Source: Zygnema cylindricum
Taxonomy: Eukaryota; Streptophyta; Zygnematophyceae; Zygnematales; Zygnemataceae
Length of the DNA stretch: 64,000 nucleotides
Direction: 5' to 3'
Assembly (NCBI GenBank): GCA_037447655.1
Contig: JBBHKE010003261.1
Location: 112,060 to 176,059 of the forward strand
Shown here: positions 1 to 11,394 of the stretch, piece after piece
How positions within the stretch are numbered: the stretch's first letter is position 1
Layout of the letters: every line of letters begins with the position of its first letter
The notes under the pieces: generated by a model
Database searches by the model: none
What the model saw: only the letters and a program-made list of their open reading frames with translations
Told to the model about the DNA's origin: nothing
Position numbers and translations under genes: made by a program

Positions 1-563
1 TCCGCCATAACTGCTTCCATAACCTCCCATTCTGCTGTATGGGCTTCCATAGCCAGAGCCATAGCTTGAACCATAACCACTGTAACCTCCAGACATCCCC
101 GAAGTCACTCCACCCATTCCAAGACCCATTCCAGTGCGATTGTAAGGAGAAACGGAATTGTAAGATCCTGGAACAGAAAAACAGAACAGTCACTCAACAG
201 AACAAATTGATCGAAGAGCATAACAGTAGCCCTGCAACATCGGATGACATCCCTCCTTGATCTTTCCCTCATGCTATCAACAAACACGCTGCTCTGTGAA
301 CATGTAGTGTGCACAAAAGTTTCCAAGTCCAATTCACCAAACAACAGACTTACCAGCGGTAGTTCCACCTCTCTCCCATGGCCGAGCAGGCATGGACCGA
401 CCGGCTCCACTTGAAGCCGCTTCAGCTGCCGCCGGATCATCGCCTTCAGTTCCAGCGGCAGCAACCACGTCAGCAGTACTGCCGGACAGTGATGAGGGAG
501 CAAAGGGAAGGCCACTGGACTGAGCACCTCCCCCAGCCCTTTCCCAGGGCTTCAGAGGCCGGC
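1..563 (-). CDS. PEX13: PEX13 peroxisomal import protein, 5' part, partial
   Basis: Two exons are visible, 563-354 and 167-1, joined in phase across a GT-AG intron (donor at 353, acceptor ending at 168). The first begins Gly-Arg-Pro-Leu-Lys-Pro-Trp-Glu, runs through an Ala/Ser/Gly-rich stretch and ends with Ala-Arg-Pro-Trp-Glu-Arg. The second is rich in Gly, Tyr, Ser and Met (YSGYGSSYGSGYGSPYSRM), then runs off the window. Repeated KPWE/RPWE motifs followed by a Gly/Tyr-rich region are what plant PEX13 shows before its membrane segments. PEX13 is a peroxisomal membrane protein of the docking/translocation complex for matrix protein import. The exon at 563 starts in mid-codon, so a short first exon with the start codon must lie upstream; I could not place it. 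The membrane part is outside the window. The assignment rests on motif order and composition only. Confidence 0.72.
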
Positions 564-1647
564 CTGCACATTAATAAACGCCAGGAAGTACAGTCCTGCT
601 TACTATTAACAATGGCTATAGAATCTCATGCAAATAAAAGAGAAAAATGGAGTTTCAAGGTGAGGAAAAAAAACGATATGGAGGTTCTGCAAAAACGTAA
701 TTCACGAAACTACCCATCACTTGCTTGTAAAGTACGAGCAGATAAATAAACAGCAATTGATATGTTAACATAAAAATGAAACATACGTGACACAAGATGG
801 TAAAAGGAGTAGCCATCTATATGGCATGGTTGCTTTATCAGTGACGTACTATGTTAAGGCATCTACCAAGTCATCTTGGCGAACCACTCTCAAGTAGAGA
901 ACGCAACCTGACAAGTATCGAAACCTACCTCCACCTTCACCTAACAACAATTACGCAAGATACTGCTTTCTGAACATGCAAAACCTGTTTTAAGTCCATT
1001 TTCAGAAGACAACTTTTGTCAAAAAGAGTCGGTTTCATCAACATGCCTTATAGCCGCACCTCTAAACGAGAAAAGTAAACAAAAATTATGAGTTTTGAAT
1101 AACCAAACGCATCGGCCCAGCAAATTTCAAGATAAAAAAACATACAAATTCACACTACACAATACACCACACACAATTCACAATACACAATACACAACAC
1201 ACGACACACAATACAGTAGAAATATCAAACAAGAAAAACAACTCACTCATTGTATTGAAACTCAAAAGCCCTCCGACGACGAAATATCGAAGATAATTTT
1301 GAACATGAACAGCTTTACTTGGCAAACCCTAATTTAGCAGCAGGAGCACAGCTACAGAGCTTCGTCCTGGTGTCCGGTTCACAAACAGCTGGTAAAGGTT
1401 CCACCACAAAGAACATCATTTGTCGCTATTATCGAAGTCTAGGGCGGATTTCCATTACGAACACATTTGAATGTGTTTCGTTGTCGCTAGTGTTGGGTAT
1501 CGGGTAACTTCATATCGCGATAAATCGATATTCAATATATCGAATATCAATTGGTCAGGGTATTCGATATATCGTACCGAGACCAACATAAAATATCGCG
1601 ATCGTCATCGCGATATGTAGTACTTTTTAATTTTTTTATTTTATATA
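564..1647. other. PEX13 intron/upstream DNA, no further exon placed
   Basis: This should contain the missing first exon and promoter of PEX13, but no convincing exon was found. 1155-1215 is a CA/AT-rich simple-sequence tract of ACAC/AATACAC units. 1510-1620 is very rich in ATCGATA/TATCGCGATA palindromes just outside the MULE end. Confidence 0.5.
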
Positions 1648-2751
1648 GGGAATTGCTAATCGCAGAGACGATTTTTGCTGTGCGCAGGTAGTTGTCAGAA
1701 AATGTACATTTGAAGTACATTTTCGTACAAGCTACGTACCTTTATGTTTAGATTTGACGGTCAATCCGTCAAACAACTTTGACTGGCGAAATGTTGTAAC
1801 GGCGGTTAAAAAAATGTCCCGGTTGCGAACGTCGACCGTCATAAAAAAAAAAAAAAATTCACGGCCGGCGCAGGTTTATTGAAACAGAACTGCGGCAGCC
1901 ACATATAAATAAAAATGGCTGCGCGCAGGTACAGTAGTTTGTCACTTCACGTGACCTCCACACACCGACATTTGACTTAGGCAATTAGCCGCAAAAACAT
2001 AATCTAATCGCGAACCGTTCTAAATTAAAGGACGACGTACGACATCTATAAACTCGCACGAAACGAAATTAACTTCATACAAAATCAAAAAGCGTACCCG
2101 CGTATAAATATCAATGAAACTAAAATGACGCGTCGTCACGCGCGACCAATTGAAGCCAAACTATTTACGAATCAACATTCTTACATTGAAAACGTACTTC
2201 AGATTGATTCTCATCAACGAAGATTTTCAACAGCGAGCTTCATCTATTTACGAATCAACACCTCTACAGACAACGTACTTCACATTGAATCTCATCAGCG
2301 CAAATTTCGAACAGCGAGGATTACGGAGATGGTAAGATTTTAAGCGCAAGTAACCAAAGTTTCGACCAGCAAGGGAAAAATTTCAAAAGATTCTCCATGC
2401 AATTCAACAATTAGGGTTGGAGGTATAGATATATTTACAGGTTGGTTAGGTTTAAAGAAAAAAACTCTATGTGTCTTCTATTTCGTATTTGTTATTTATT
2501 TTTTCTCTTTTCTTTAGAAGATGTTGCCTATACCGGATGGGAAATTCGATTCAAGGGATGAGCTTCTATGTTCGGCACGTAAATTTGCAATGCAACAAGG
2601 TTATGGTATATCAATAGCTTCTTCAAAAAAAAAATTGGTTGTTCTCCAATGTGATAGAGGGGGTGCGTATAGAGTTGCTAAAGGTAGAAAAATAGGACTA
2701 GAGTCGAACACTTATTTTTCTCAACAAAAATTAACAAGTAGCAGCCGAAAA
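1648..2751 (+). repeat. MULE left arm, outer copy
   Basis: Carries the terminal inverted repeat and subterminal region, and ends inside the 5' coding exon of the transposase. It matches 3500-5080 throughout except for the MITE present in the inner copy. At the MITE site it reads TACAGTA (1930-1936). Two diverged copies of a motif with ACGAATCAACA, ACATTGAA and ACGTACTTCA lie at 2167-2300 and correspond to the tandem units at 9543-9872 in the right arm. Confidence 0.8.
2521..2751 (+). pseudogene. Truncated duplicate of the MULE transposase 5' exon
   Basis: An open frame from ATG 2521 encodes the first ~77 residues of the same protein as the gene at 4861, starting MLPIPDGKFDSRDELLCSAR and including LQCDRGGAYRVAKG. 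It keeps the frame at the A-run near 2630 (ten A then TT), where the inner copy has lost a T. Similarity stops near 2751, and unrelated sequence soon ends the frame. It is useful as the undamaged reference for the N-terminus. Confidence 0.7.
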
Positions 2752-3499
2752 GTTTCTTTGGAGTACTATGATGGCGGTCCCGCTAGCAAAGCCGGTCAAT
2801 AGCAGTTATTGCCGTTGGCGTGTACGCCAACAGTCTCCCTAATTCCGTACAATTACGGCAATAATTTCCGCCTGTGTATTGTACGATTCCTACAATTAAT
2901 AGTACAGCAGAAACGGCGGTTCTGTACAGTGGCGACGGCAAAGTTGAAGACAGGGAAGCTGGCAATTTCTATTTCCTTTTGCAGTTTTGAGTTTTGACAC
3001 GCTTGGGCCGAAGCTTTAGTTTGTGAAGGGACAGTTACATAGCCCGTAAAGCGGGTAAAATTCTGTACGAAAACCAGCAATTTTTTGGTGCGAATCTAAT
3101 TGAAATAGCCCGCGAGGTTCCGTACAGATCCCGTAATGTTTCGAACAGAGCCGTCCAACAGTCTAACACTGCGAATACATTTATATGCAGTTCAGTAATT
3201 TTTGGAAGCTCAGTAAGTGTCCGTACTGCCTACTGGTTCATGCAACATTGCAACACCACCAACATTATTCGTGTGCGTGGTGTTTATTCCCGAAACCGCG
3301 GTGTACGGCATGTCTCAACAGTACAATACGGTAAACCGTGTCGCTATTTGTGTTCACGTTTTTTCCGCCACTTGTGCACACTCGTGCGATTCTCGGTTAG
3401 AGACCGCCAATCGGAAGCTGAGAGTTTTGGCTTTCAATCGCAACCCGTCAGACCCATAATCCGACCGATGTGTACGGAGAAAAAATGCAAAAAAAACAT
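2752..3499. other. Unassigned filler between the two MULE left ends
   Basis: About 750 bases with no similarity I can see to the MULE, and no supported gene. It has many GTAC tetranucleotides, as in other accessory stretches here. It separates the truncated outer left arm from the inner one. Confidence 0.4.
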
Positions 3500-4860
3500 G
3501 GGAAAAGCTAATCGCAGAGACGATTTTTGCTGCGCGCAGGTAGTTGTCAGAAAATGTACATTCGAAGTACATTTTTGTACAAGCTACGTACCTTTAAGTT
3601 TAGATTTGACGGTCAATCCGTCAAACAACTTTGACTGGCGAAATGTTGTAACGGCGGTTAAAAAAGTGTCCCGGTTGCGAACGTCGACCGTCATAAAAAA
3701 AAAAACAATTCTCACGGCCGGCGCAGGTTTACTGAAACATAACTGCGGCAACCACATATAACTAAAAATGGTTGCGCGCAGGTACACCGTGAATCGCTAT
3801 TAGCGTACATGACGCTAATTGGGGCACCTTTTTTTTTGGGGCAAATTCTCAAATATAATAAAGTACGCTAAATGCTTTTGCACGTTTTTTGAGGTACCCC
3901 GCTCAATACGGTTCATAAATGTAATTTAGTGTCCTTTTAAATAATGTGGTGTATGGACTGCCAGATCTGTACTATTCCGTACCTTTTTAAATTTAAAAGT
4001 ACAAAAAATATAGTAATATATAATTGTGTAAATATTTTCCGGCATACGCAAATGTAAAAAAAACGCGATGGCGTACGATTTGAATAATTTCGTACATCTA
4101 CATGGTATTGTGTGGACATATTATGTGGCGAAATTTTTTACAAAACAGTTTACAAATTAGAGTACATGATAAACTAGTATCATGGTGTACTCGAAAAAAC
4201 ACAATTTACCGTAAAGTACGTTAATTGTTTCATTACGCTATATTTTTTATTACGCTAAAGGCGATTCACGGTGTAGTTTCTCACTTCACGTGACCTCCAC
4301 ACAACAACATTTGACTTAGGCACTTAGCCGCAAAAGCATAATCTAATCGCGAACCGTTGTAAATTAAAGGACGACGTACGACATCTATAAACTCGCACGA
4401 AAAATAATTAACTTCATACAAAATCAAAAAACGTACCCGCGTATAAATTTCAATAAAACTAAAATGACGCGTCGTCACGCGCGACCAACTGAAGCCAAAA
4501 CTATTTATCAATCAACATTTTTACATTGAAAACGTACTTCAGATTGATTCTCATCGGCGAAGATTTTCAACAGCGAGCTTCATCTATTTACGAATCAACA
4601 CCTCTACAGACAACGTACTTCACATTGAATCTCATCAGCGCAAATTTCGAGCAGCGAGGTTTACATAGATGGTAAGATTTTAAGCGCAAGTAACCAAAGT
4701 TACGACCAACAAGGGAAAAATTTCAAAAGATTCTCCATGCAATTCAACAATTAGGGTTAGAGGTATAGATATATTTACAGGTTGTTAGGTTTAAAGTAAA
4801 AAACTCTATGTGTCTTCTATTTCGTATTTGTTATTATTTTTTTCTCTTTTCTTTAGAATA
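3500..4860 (+). repeat. MULE left arm, inner copy
   Basis: Begins GGGAAAAGCTAATCGCAG and repeats the outer arm, except that its outermost bases differ slightly (GGGAAAAGC against GGGAATTGC) and a 489 bp MITE interrupts it at 3785-4273. It leads directly into the transposase gene. Confidence 0.75.
3785..4273. mobile_element. TA-flanked MITE (CACCGTGAATCG ends)
   Basis: 489 bp with ends CACCGTGAATCGC and its reverse complement GCGATTCACGGTG, flanked by TA on both sides (3783-3784, 4274-4275). The MULE right arm gives the empty site CAGGTAGTTTCTCAC with a single TA, so the insertion and TA duplication are directly visible. TA duplication fits a Tc1/mariner-type mobilising enzyme. It has no coding capacity. 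Confidence 0.85.
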
Positions 4861-7800
4861 TGTTGCCTATACCGGATGGGAAATTCGATTCAAGGGATGA
4901 GCTTCTATGTTCAGCACGTAAATTTGCAATGGGACAAGGTTATGGTATATCAATAGCTTCTTCAAAAAAAAAATGGTTGTTCTCCAATGTGATAGAGGGG
5001 GTGCGTATAGAGTTGCTAAAGGTAGAAAAATAGGACTAGAGTCAAACACTTATTTTTCTCAACAAAAATTAACAAGTAGCAGCCGAAAAATATCTTGTCC
5101 ATTTCTTGTTTGCGGTTATGAAAGGGATGGTAAATGGGAACTACACACAAAAAGACCAATTCATAATCATGAGAAATCTCCGCACATCATGGCGCACCCT
5201 ATGTGTAGACGCATGGATGACGATGAGATAGAAAAAGTTAAACATTTTTTTCAAACAGGAGCAAAACCTAGACAAGTTGTGAGCTCTTTACGGTTAGGAG
5301 AAAATCCATGTTACGTGACAGCTAAAGATATTTACAACTTACGTCTAAAAATACGAAAACTGGAATTGAACGGTAAATCATCTATTATAGCTTTGATTAC
5401 TGAATTGGAAACTTCAAAGATATTCGAAAAAGAGTATGAATTAGATGATGAACATTGTATATCTCGTCTTTTTATAGCGCCTAAGACATCAGTTAATATG
5501 CTAAGGAAAAACTATTCATGTATATTGTTAGATTGTACATATAAAACAAATAGGTTTAAGATGCCATTGTTACATGTAGTTGGGTTGTCTCCCAACAACA
5601 AAACTTTTAGTATTTGTTTTGTTTTTTTGAGTTCGGAAAAATTAGAGGATTACACGTGGGCATTACAACAATTAGTTAAGTTATTTCAAAAAAACTCTCT
5701 CCCAGAAGTATGTGTAACAGATAGAGAACTAGCTTTAATGAACGCTTTAGAAATAGTATTTCCTAATACCCAAAAACTCCTTTGCCAATGGCACATTAAT
5801 AAAAATGTCGTGGCTAAATGTAAACATGATTTCAATGGGTCGGTCAAGGAATGGGGGGATTTTTATCAAACATTGAATGAAGTGGTAAAATCAAATTCCA
5901 AGGAAGAATTTGTGGTGTTGTGGGAAAAGTGTAGCACCCTATTTTACGAGAATCATAAAATATTGTCATATTTGGAAAAAATATGGTTTCCTTGGAAAGA
6001 GCGTTTTGTGAACACATGGGCAGACCGTTGTCTCCACCTAGGTAGTAAATCCACATCTCGGATTGAGGGGGCTCATGCCACGCTGAAGTCTTATTTGCAA
6101 ACATGTACTGGTGAGTTTTTGATTCAATTTTTTTTTTTTACTTTTGTATGTTCATTGTTTGTTTAACCAATTTTTTCATAATTGTTCTCCATGTAAGATT
6201 TAAAATTTTTCTTGTGATGTAAATTTATTTAAGTTATTTATTTATGTAACAAAGACATAATCATCAAGTGACCAATGAGTGTGGATTGACACATATTTGG
6301 TCATATAATTTGACTTTCGTACTATTAATGGTGATTAAATGAGTGAATTGTGCACATTACTAATAGTGGTAAATCGAATGGAATCTTTAATAAAATGTCG
6401 ATGTAAAATCCACACTAGTAACAATAATTAAAAAAATGTTATCCACATTCATAGTGGTAATTTAATTAATCAAATTTGTAATTATTATGGTGTCAAACAA
6501 ATGTAAATCATAATGTTTAATGGTTAAAATACACGTGTGTTGAACTTACAAACTAAATGTGACATTATACTAGTTATAAATTAATTACATGTTATCATTA
6601 GTTTATTGATAGTACATGTTCCTTTGACATTGATTCAAATTATATATTTGATTTTTTTTAACTTAACTTATTAGTTTATAGTAGGATAAGTGTCATTTTT
6701 AATTGCATGTCTAACTTGATTTCAAATCAATCGCATATTTGTGTAGGTGATTTACGAAGTGTTGTGGAGAAAATAGAAATGATGGTTAAAAATCAATATC
6801 AAGAGTTCAACGCTAGTAATGCATCTGATGTTGTGAGGATTCCACATTTTGTTCGAGAAACATTCTCCTCCAATTTGACAGGTCTCGTATCAAATTTCGC
6901 GTTACAAATAGTAAGTATATCTATAACAAGGCTTTTTTACAATGTTTAAAACTCTATAAGTGTTTCAATCTTTTCAATGTTGTCTTAAATTTGAATGTAA
7001 AAAAAGAAACAAAAATGCTTACTTTTAAGTTTACTTAATATTTGAACATAGTCTAAGGATTTTAATGTATAATTTTTATTTATCATGATTTTTTGTTTTT
7101 TTGTTTAAAATTTCTCTTTGCAGATTAATAAAGAATATGAACTTGCTAAAAAGAGCTTAGAGAGTGGTTATGATTTGGCTCCTTGCACTCTTACTTTGAG
7201 GAGTACTATGGGGCTACCATGTAGTCATTTCATCCTCGATTTATTAACAAAACAAGAAAACATTCTTGTAACACACATCCACAAACATTGGTACCTATAT
7301 CTATTTCAAAATTTAGAAGAAGTCGAAAAAGAAGAAAAATCCGAAATGCATAAAAATGCAAATTTCTCCAAACTTTTACAAGCGTGGGAAAAACTACAAG
7401 AAAATTTCAATTTTTGGACCCTCCATCATCAAAAGTATGTAACAATTCAACTGGAAAAAAAATTCGGAGTCAAAAATTCACCCAATTTTTGACCCTAAAT
7501 AGCCAAACGTGCGTGGTCGACCTATAGGCTCAAAAAATAAAGAAGATTCCTCAACCAAACGGGACCCCTCACATTTTGAACACGTGGAAGGAAAGTCGGT
7601 TATTAGAAAGTGTTCTTTTTCTAAAAAGACAAGGCATAATTTAAGAAAATGTCCGACTATGTTTAACCAAAGTTTTCAATCCAACGGAGGAAATGGCAAA
7701 GAACGTTGTCAATCAAACGAAGGGGTCAACAAGAAAAACTCAAAATCAAAAGAAGAGGTGCCTAAAGAAGGTGCCGAATCAAATGAATGCGAAGAGAAAA

Positions 7801-8709
7801 AGAGTTCACAATCGAACGAATGGGTGAGTAACGAAAGTTCTCAAACGAATGATAGGCTTGCAAAACAAAGATCTCCATTGGACGAAATGGTATATAGAAG
7901 AGTTTCTTCTCTAATGGTGCCTTTACATTTAGCATTTTGTTTAAGAGAAATACACGAAGTCATGCTTGACAAGAATTGTGGTTTTCGGGCCGTTGCATCC
8001 CAATTGTATGGAAGTGAACACAATTGGGTTGAAGTTCAAATTTCAATGATTGAACATCTTCTTGGGAATCGTGAGCATTATGAGGATTTGTTTGGAACCA
8101 TTTAAAAAAAAAATGCATTCAGGATTGGACCATCACAAAGGAGTTGCAAAAAAATGTAAATGGTTCGCAACACCAGAAATGTCAATACTTCTCGCTTCTC
8201 AATTGGAGAGGCTTGTTGTGATTGTCTCACAAAATATAGTGGGTAGTAATACGTATATCCCATACACAAAATTCAGCGATCAACCTCCTATTTGTTTGGT
8301 GTATGTCGACAAAAATCACTTTCGAGTGGGTGTGTTGGGAGGTGGAGTTTTACCTCCAGTGGAGCCTCAATGGTTTGGAAGGAATCGTAATTCTGTCTAT
8401 GGTGAAAGATGGTTGGAAGCATTGAACCCTCGTTTTCAAAATTGGAACAATCATTTGAAGGTACATGTCTATGTTAAACCTTTAACTTTTTATAAGTTTA
8501 AATTGCGTTGTTCACGTATTTTTATGGTGTGTATAAACCTAAAAATAGAAAATTACAAGCATATAATGCATACATGTGACGAAACGAGTATAATTTTCAC
8601 ATAGAAAGAGTGTAATTACAACTCTTACATATTTTAATGATATACAAATTCTCATTGAATTGTTTGGTTTTTTCATGCAGGAAACATACAAAGATTAAAT
8701 TTAAACATA
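4861..8709 (+). pseudogene. MULE transposase with FAR1-type, SWIM-like and OTU regions, broken
   Basis: Exons are 4861-6110, 6747-6910 and 7124 to about 8460, with a short last exon 8692-8709 (ETYKD, stop); the introns are GT-AG. Order: a FAR1/WRKY-GCM1-type Cys/His region (LQCDRGG, SCPFLVCGYERDGKWELHTK, IHNH); a MULE transposase core with first Asp in LLDCTYKTNRF, second Asp in CVTDRELAL and Glu in SRIEGAHATLKSY; a SWIM-like CTLTL...LPCSHF; a basic RGRPIGSKNK with a Cys-rich knuckle; then an OTU cysteine-peptidase region with Asp/Cys in DKNCGFRAVA and His in DKNHFRVGV. The catalytic residues are still present. Breaks: a one-base loss after the A-run at 4964-4973 compared with 2521-2751, a frameshift and stop near 7490-7510, and a frameshift at the A-run near 8105. 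It is a transposon gene, not a host FAR1 gene, because it lies between MULE ends. Confidence 0.8.
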
Positions 8710-9400
8710 ATCATCAAACTTTTTTTATTCTTTATTTTGACAATGTTCTCTCGATTTTTTTGTTTTCATTTCTCCGTTTTTGGAGGAGTGTCATTTTAGA
8801 ACGAGTAATTGGTTTCCCTAAGGTTCACTAGCTTTATCTCAATGTATTAGGCTTTTTACTTCACATTTTGAAAAGATTTTAAAATCTATGGTTTTGAATT
8901 GCTTTTGTTTATGTTGTTTAATTCATCAAACAATTTCGAATATGTTAGTTTTTCTTTACATTGAATGTTTAAAGTTGTTTTATATAATTTTTAGATTGCA
9001 TGGAAATTTGAATGCTTGTAGAAATGTTTGGTACTCTTAGTTCATTATAATGTCAACAAATTACCCCAGTCATTTTGCCTTTTTCTGAATTTTCTCACCC
9101 TGTTGTATGTCTTGTTGGCGTGAAACTAGTATGTCATTGGACTGGAATGATTCTTAAATGTGTTTTTTTTTATTTCTTCTTTTTCATTCAAGTCCAAACC
9201 CTTACTCCAGAGCAATATATTGGTGATTATTAAAGTTTAGAACTCCCAATTTGTAATAACGATCAATGATTGAGCAGAAATAAGTAACCTCCGTAAACCT
9301 TGAAATATATCCAAGGTTTGATTTTTTTGGTGAAATTGTTGTATATTTCACTTTTGCGTGGTTCATTGCCAACCAGAATTACAAAACCATATGGGTCTTT
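8710..9400 (+). other. MULE 3' non-coding region
   Basis: AT-rich sequence between the last coding exon and the start of the right inverted arm. No open frame of note and no repeat recognised. Confidence 0.5.
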
Positions 9401-9542
9401 CTTGCTTTTATGAAACTTTTCCCCTATATTTCCCTTGTTGTTTGAAGCTTTGGTTACATGCGCCTAAATTCTTACCATCTACGTAGAACTCGCTTTTCAA
9501 AATTTGCGTTGATGAGAATCAATGTGAAGGACGTTGTCAAGG

Positions 9543-9872
9543 TAGGAATGTTGATTCGTAAATAGTGTGGCTGAATCAATGTGGAGTAATTTTTCAATTT
9601 AGGAATGTTGATTCGTAAATAATGTGGCTAAATCAATGTGGAGTAATTTTTCAATGTAGGAAAAATGATTCGTATTTAGTGTGGGAAAATCAATGTGAAG
9701 TACTCCTTCAATGTAAGAATGTTGATTCGTAAATAGTGTGGCTGAATCAATGTGGAGTAATTTTTCAATGTAGGAAAATTGATTCGTATTTAGTGTGGGA
9801 AAATCAATGTGAAGTACTCATTCAATGTAGGAATGTTGACTCGTAAATAGTGTGGTTGAATCAATATGAAGC
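9543..9872. repeat. 57-58 bp tandem repeat in MULE right arm
   Basis: Nearly six units start at about 9544, 9601, 9658, 9716, 9773 and 9830. Each has a GTTGATTCGTAAATAGTGTGG-like part, AATCAATGTG and a TTCAATGTAGGA junction. Two alternating subtypes are visible (GTGGAGTAATTTTT and GTGAAGTACTC). The left arm has only two diverged counterparts, so this is a local expansion of a subterminal motif. Confidence 0.85.
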
Positions 9873-9879
9873 AATTACC

Positions 9880-11394
9880 TGTGAAAATGTCCAAAGGTTG
9901 ACCAATTTTTTGGTTCCATAGGTCCACTTGAGAAGAGTAAAAGCTTCGACTGAAGCTGTCCGTTTACAAACAATACGAGTTTGTTAGATCTCCAAGACCA
10001 TAACAAAGCGCGAACGAGACCACATTGGCACACGTCCAATCACCAAGAGCTTGTCAGAGAGAAACATCCGCAACTGTTTATATTTTTCCTTATTTTTTAG
10101 ACTAAACAAATAAACTGCGCTATAAAAGTCGGGTCATAAAATGAAGGCCATTAAATTTTGAGAAAGCGTTTGCATGCATGAAATGTTTAACCAACCCCAA
10201 AACTTCCCATAACTGGGAGAGATACAACAAGTCACGTAAAACACAAGGATTAAATGCAACTGAGCCAAAGGATTTGAAAGAATGTTGAAAACAAGTTTAA
10301 ATACAAACTAACAAAGTCTAATGCAATCATTGTGGGGAATGTGCACTTGCACTTTGTTGGTACAGAGAAAAAATGAGAAAATATTATTGCCTACGGGTCA
10401 CTAAAAGGTCTACACCGTCTATAAAGATAACAACTATGTATGTTCAGTATAATCAAGGCACTATATCTAGTACCCAATCTAGAACTAAATGTGCCACTTA
10501 TTCTACTGAAATGGACTTTGGTCAGGTTTCTTCAGGTTTCAATTCAGTTTTTTCTATGTAGTTGGACCATCAATTGTCCCATTTCTGACGAGGGGAGAAT
10601 TACAGAGTAGAATTTGACCAGATTTTCCTACAAACAACAATGGAGGTACTCATAATTTCCTTCCGAAATAGAGAGGTATCTCCACTATTCAATAGCGCCA
10701 TTTCCGCGACGACCAATAGTAGTTAAGTGTGGCACTGCCATTTAACTTAATTGTGACACAAAACACCTTTCTTTCCATTTTAAGTGCTAGCCAATATAGG
10801 TGTCCGGGCGAAGGAGCACCTGCTCTACCTGAGACTTTTTCTAGTAAGTCTGTTCGATTTGTCCTCTTCGATGCTTATCGTTTAATGCGGAACTGCACTG
10901 AAATAGTTTCATTGATATTTGTCGTTGATGTCCAATTCGTACAGATTTCAAATTTTTTACGAAAACTACGTAATATCTGTCTTTTTCATACTTTTCGTAA
11001 AATTGGTGTATAATTCGCTGTACGGCCATGTACAAAAACGTACGGAAAGTTTAATCTTAAAATATCCTTAAAAATCTTTAACAGTACGGAAGTCTAACAC
11101 AAATGTACGAAATTGTATGAAAATGTACCCTAAAAAACCTAATAGTAAGGAATATCTATGGCGTCCGTACTATAATATAGTCGAGCGTACGGTAATGTAC
11201 TTTGAAAACCCTAAAAATCCCCTAAAATAACCCTAAAATGTACGAACATGGATGGACACTGTACGTTAGTGTACAAATATTGTACGGGTACAAAGTAAGG
11301 TACGTTTTTTATTAACTTTTCAACATCGTTTGATGCATACCGTACGTAGTATTCGTTAATTTATACCGTGCGTAATATGCGCAGCGGACATCTA
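9880..11394. other. Unassigned insertion in MULE right arm
   Basis: Comparison with the left arm shows about 1.5 kb here with no counterpart between the subterminal repeats and the block resuming at about 11395. I see no coding sequence and no clear terminal repeats. 11020-11310 is crowded with GTAC (15 occurrences in about 290 bases), and 11200-11240 has two ACCCTAAA telobox-like motifs. Confidence 0.45.

Noticed and set aside
4861-8709. Host FAR1/FRS light-signalling transcription factor
   Set aside because: The gene lies between MULE ends, is frameshifted and continues into an OTU region, so it is the transposon's own gene.
9543-9872. CRISPR-like array
   Set aside because: Units are contiguous with no spacers, and the context is a plant transposon arm.
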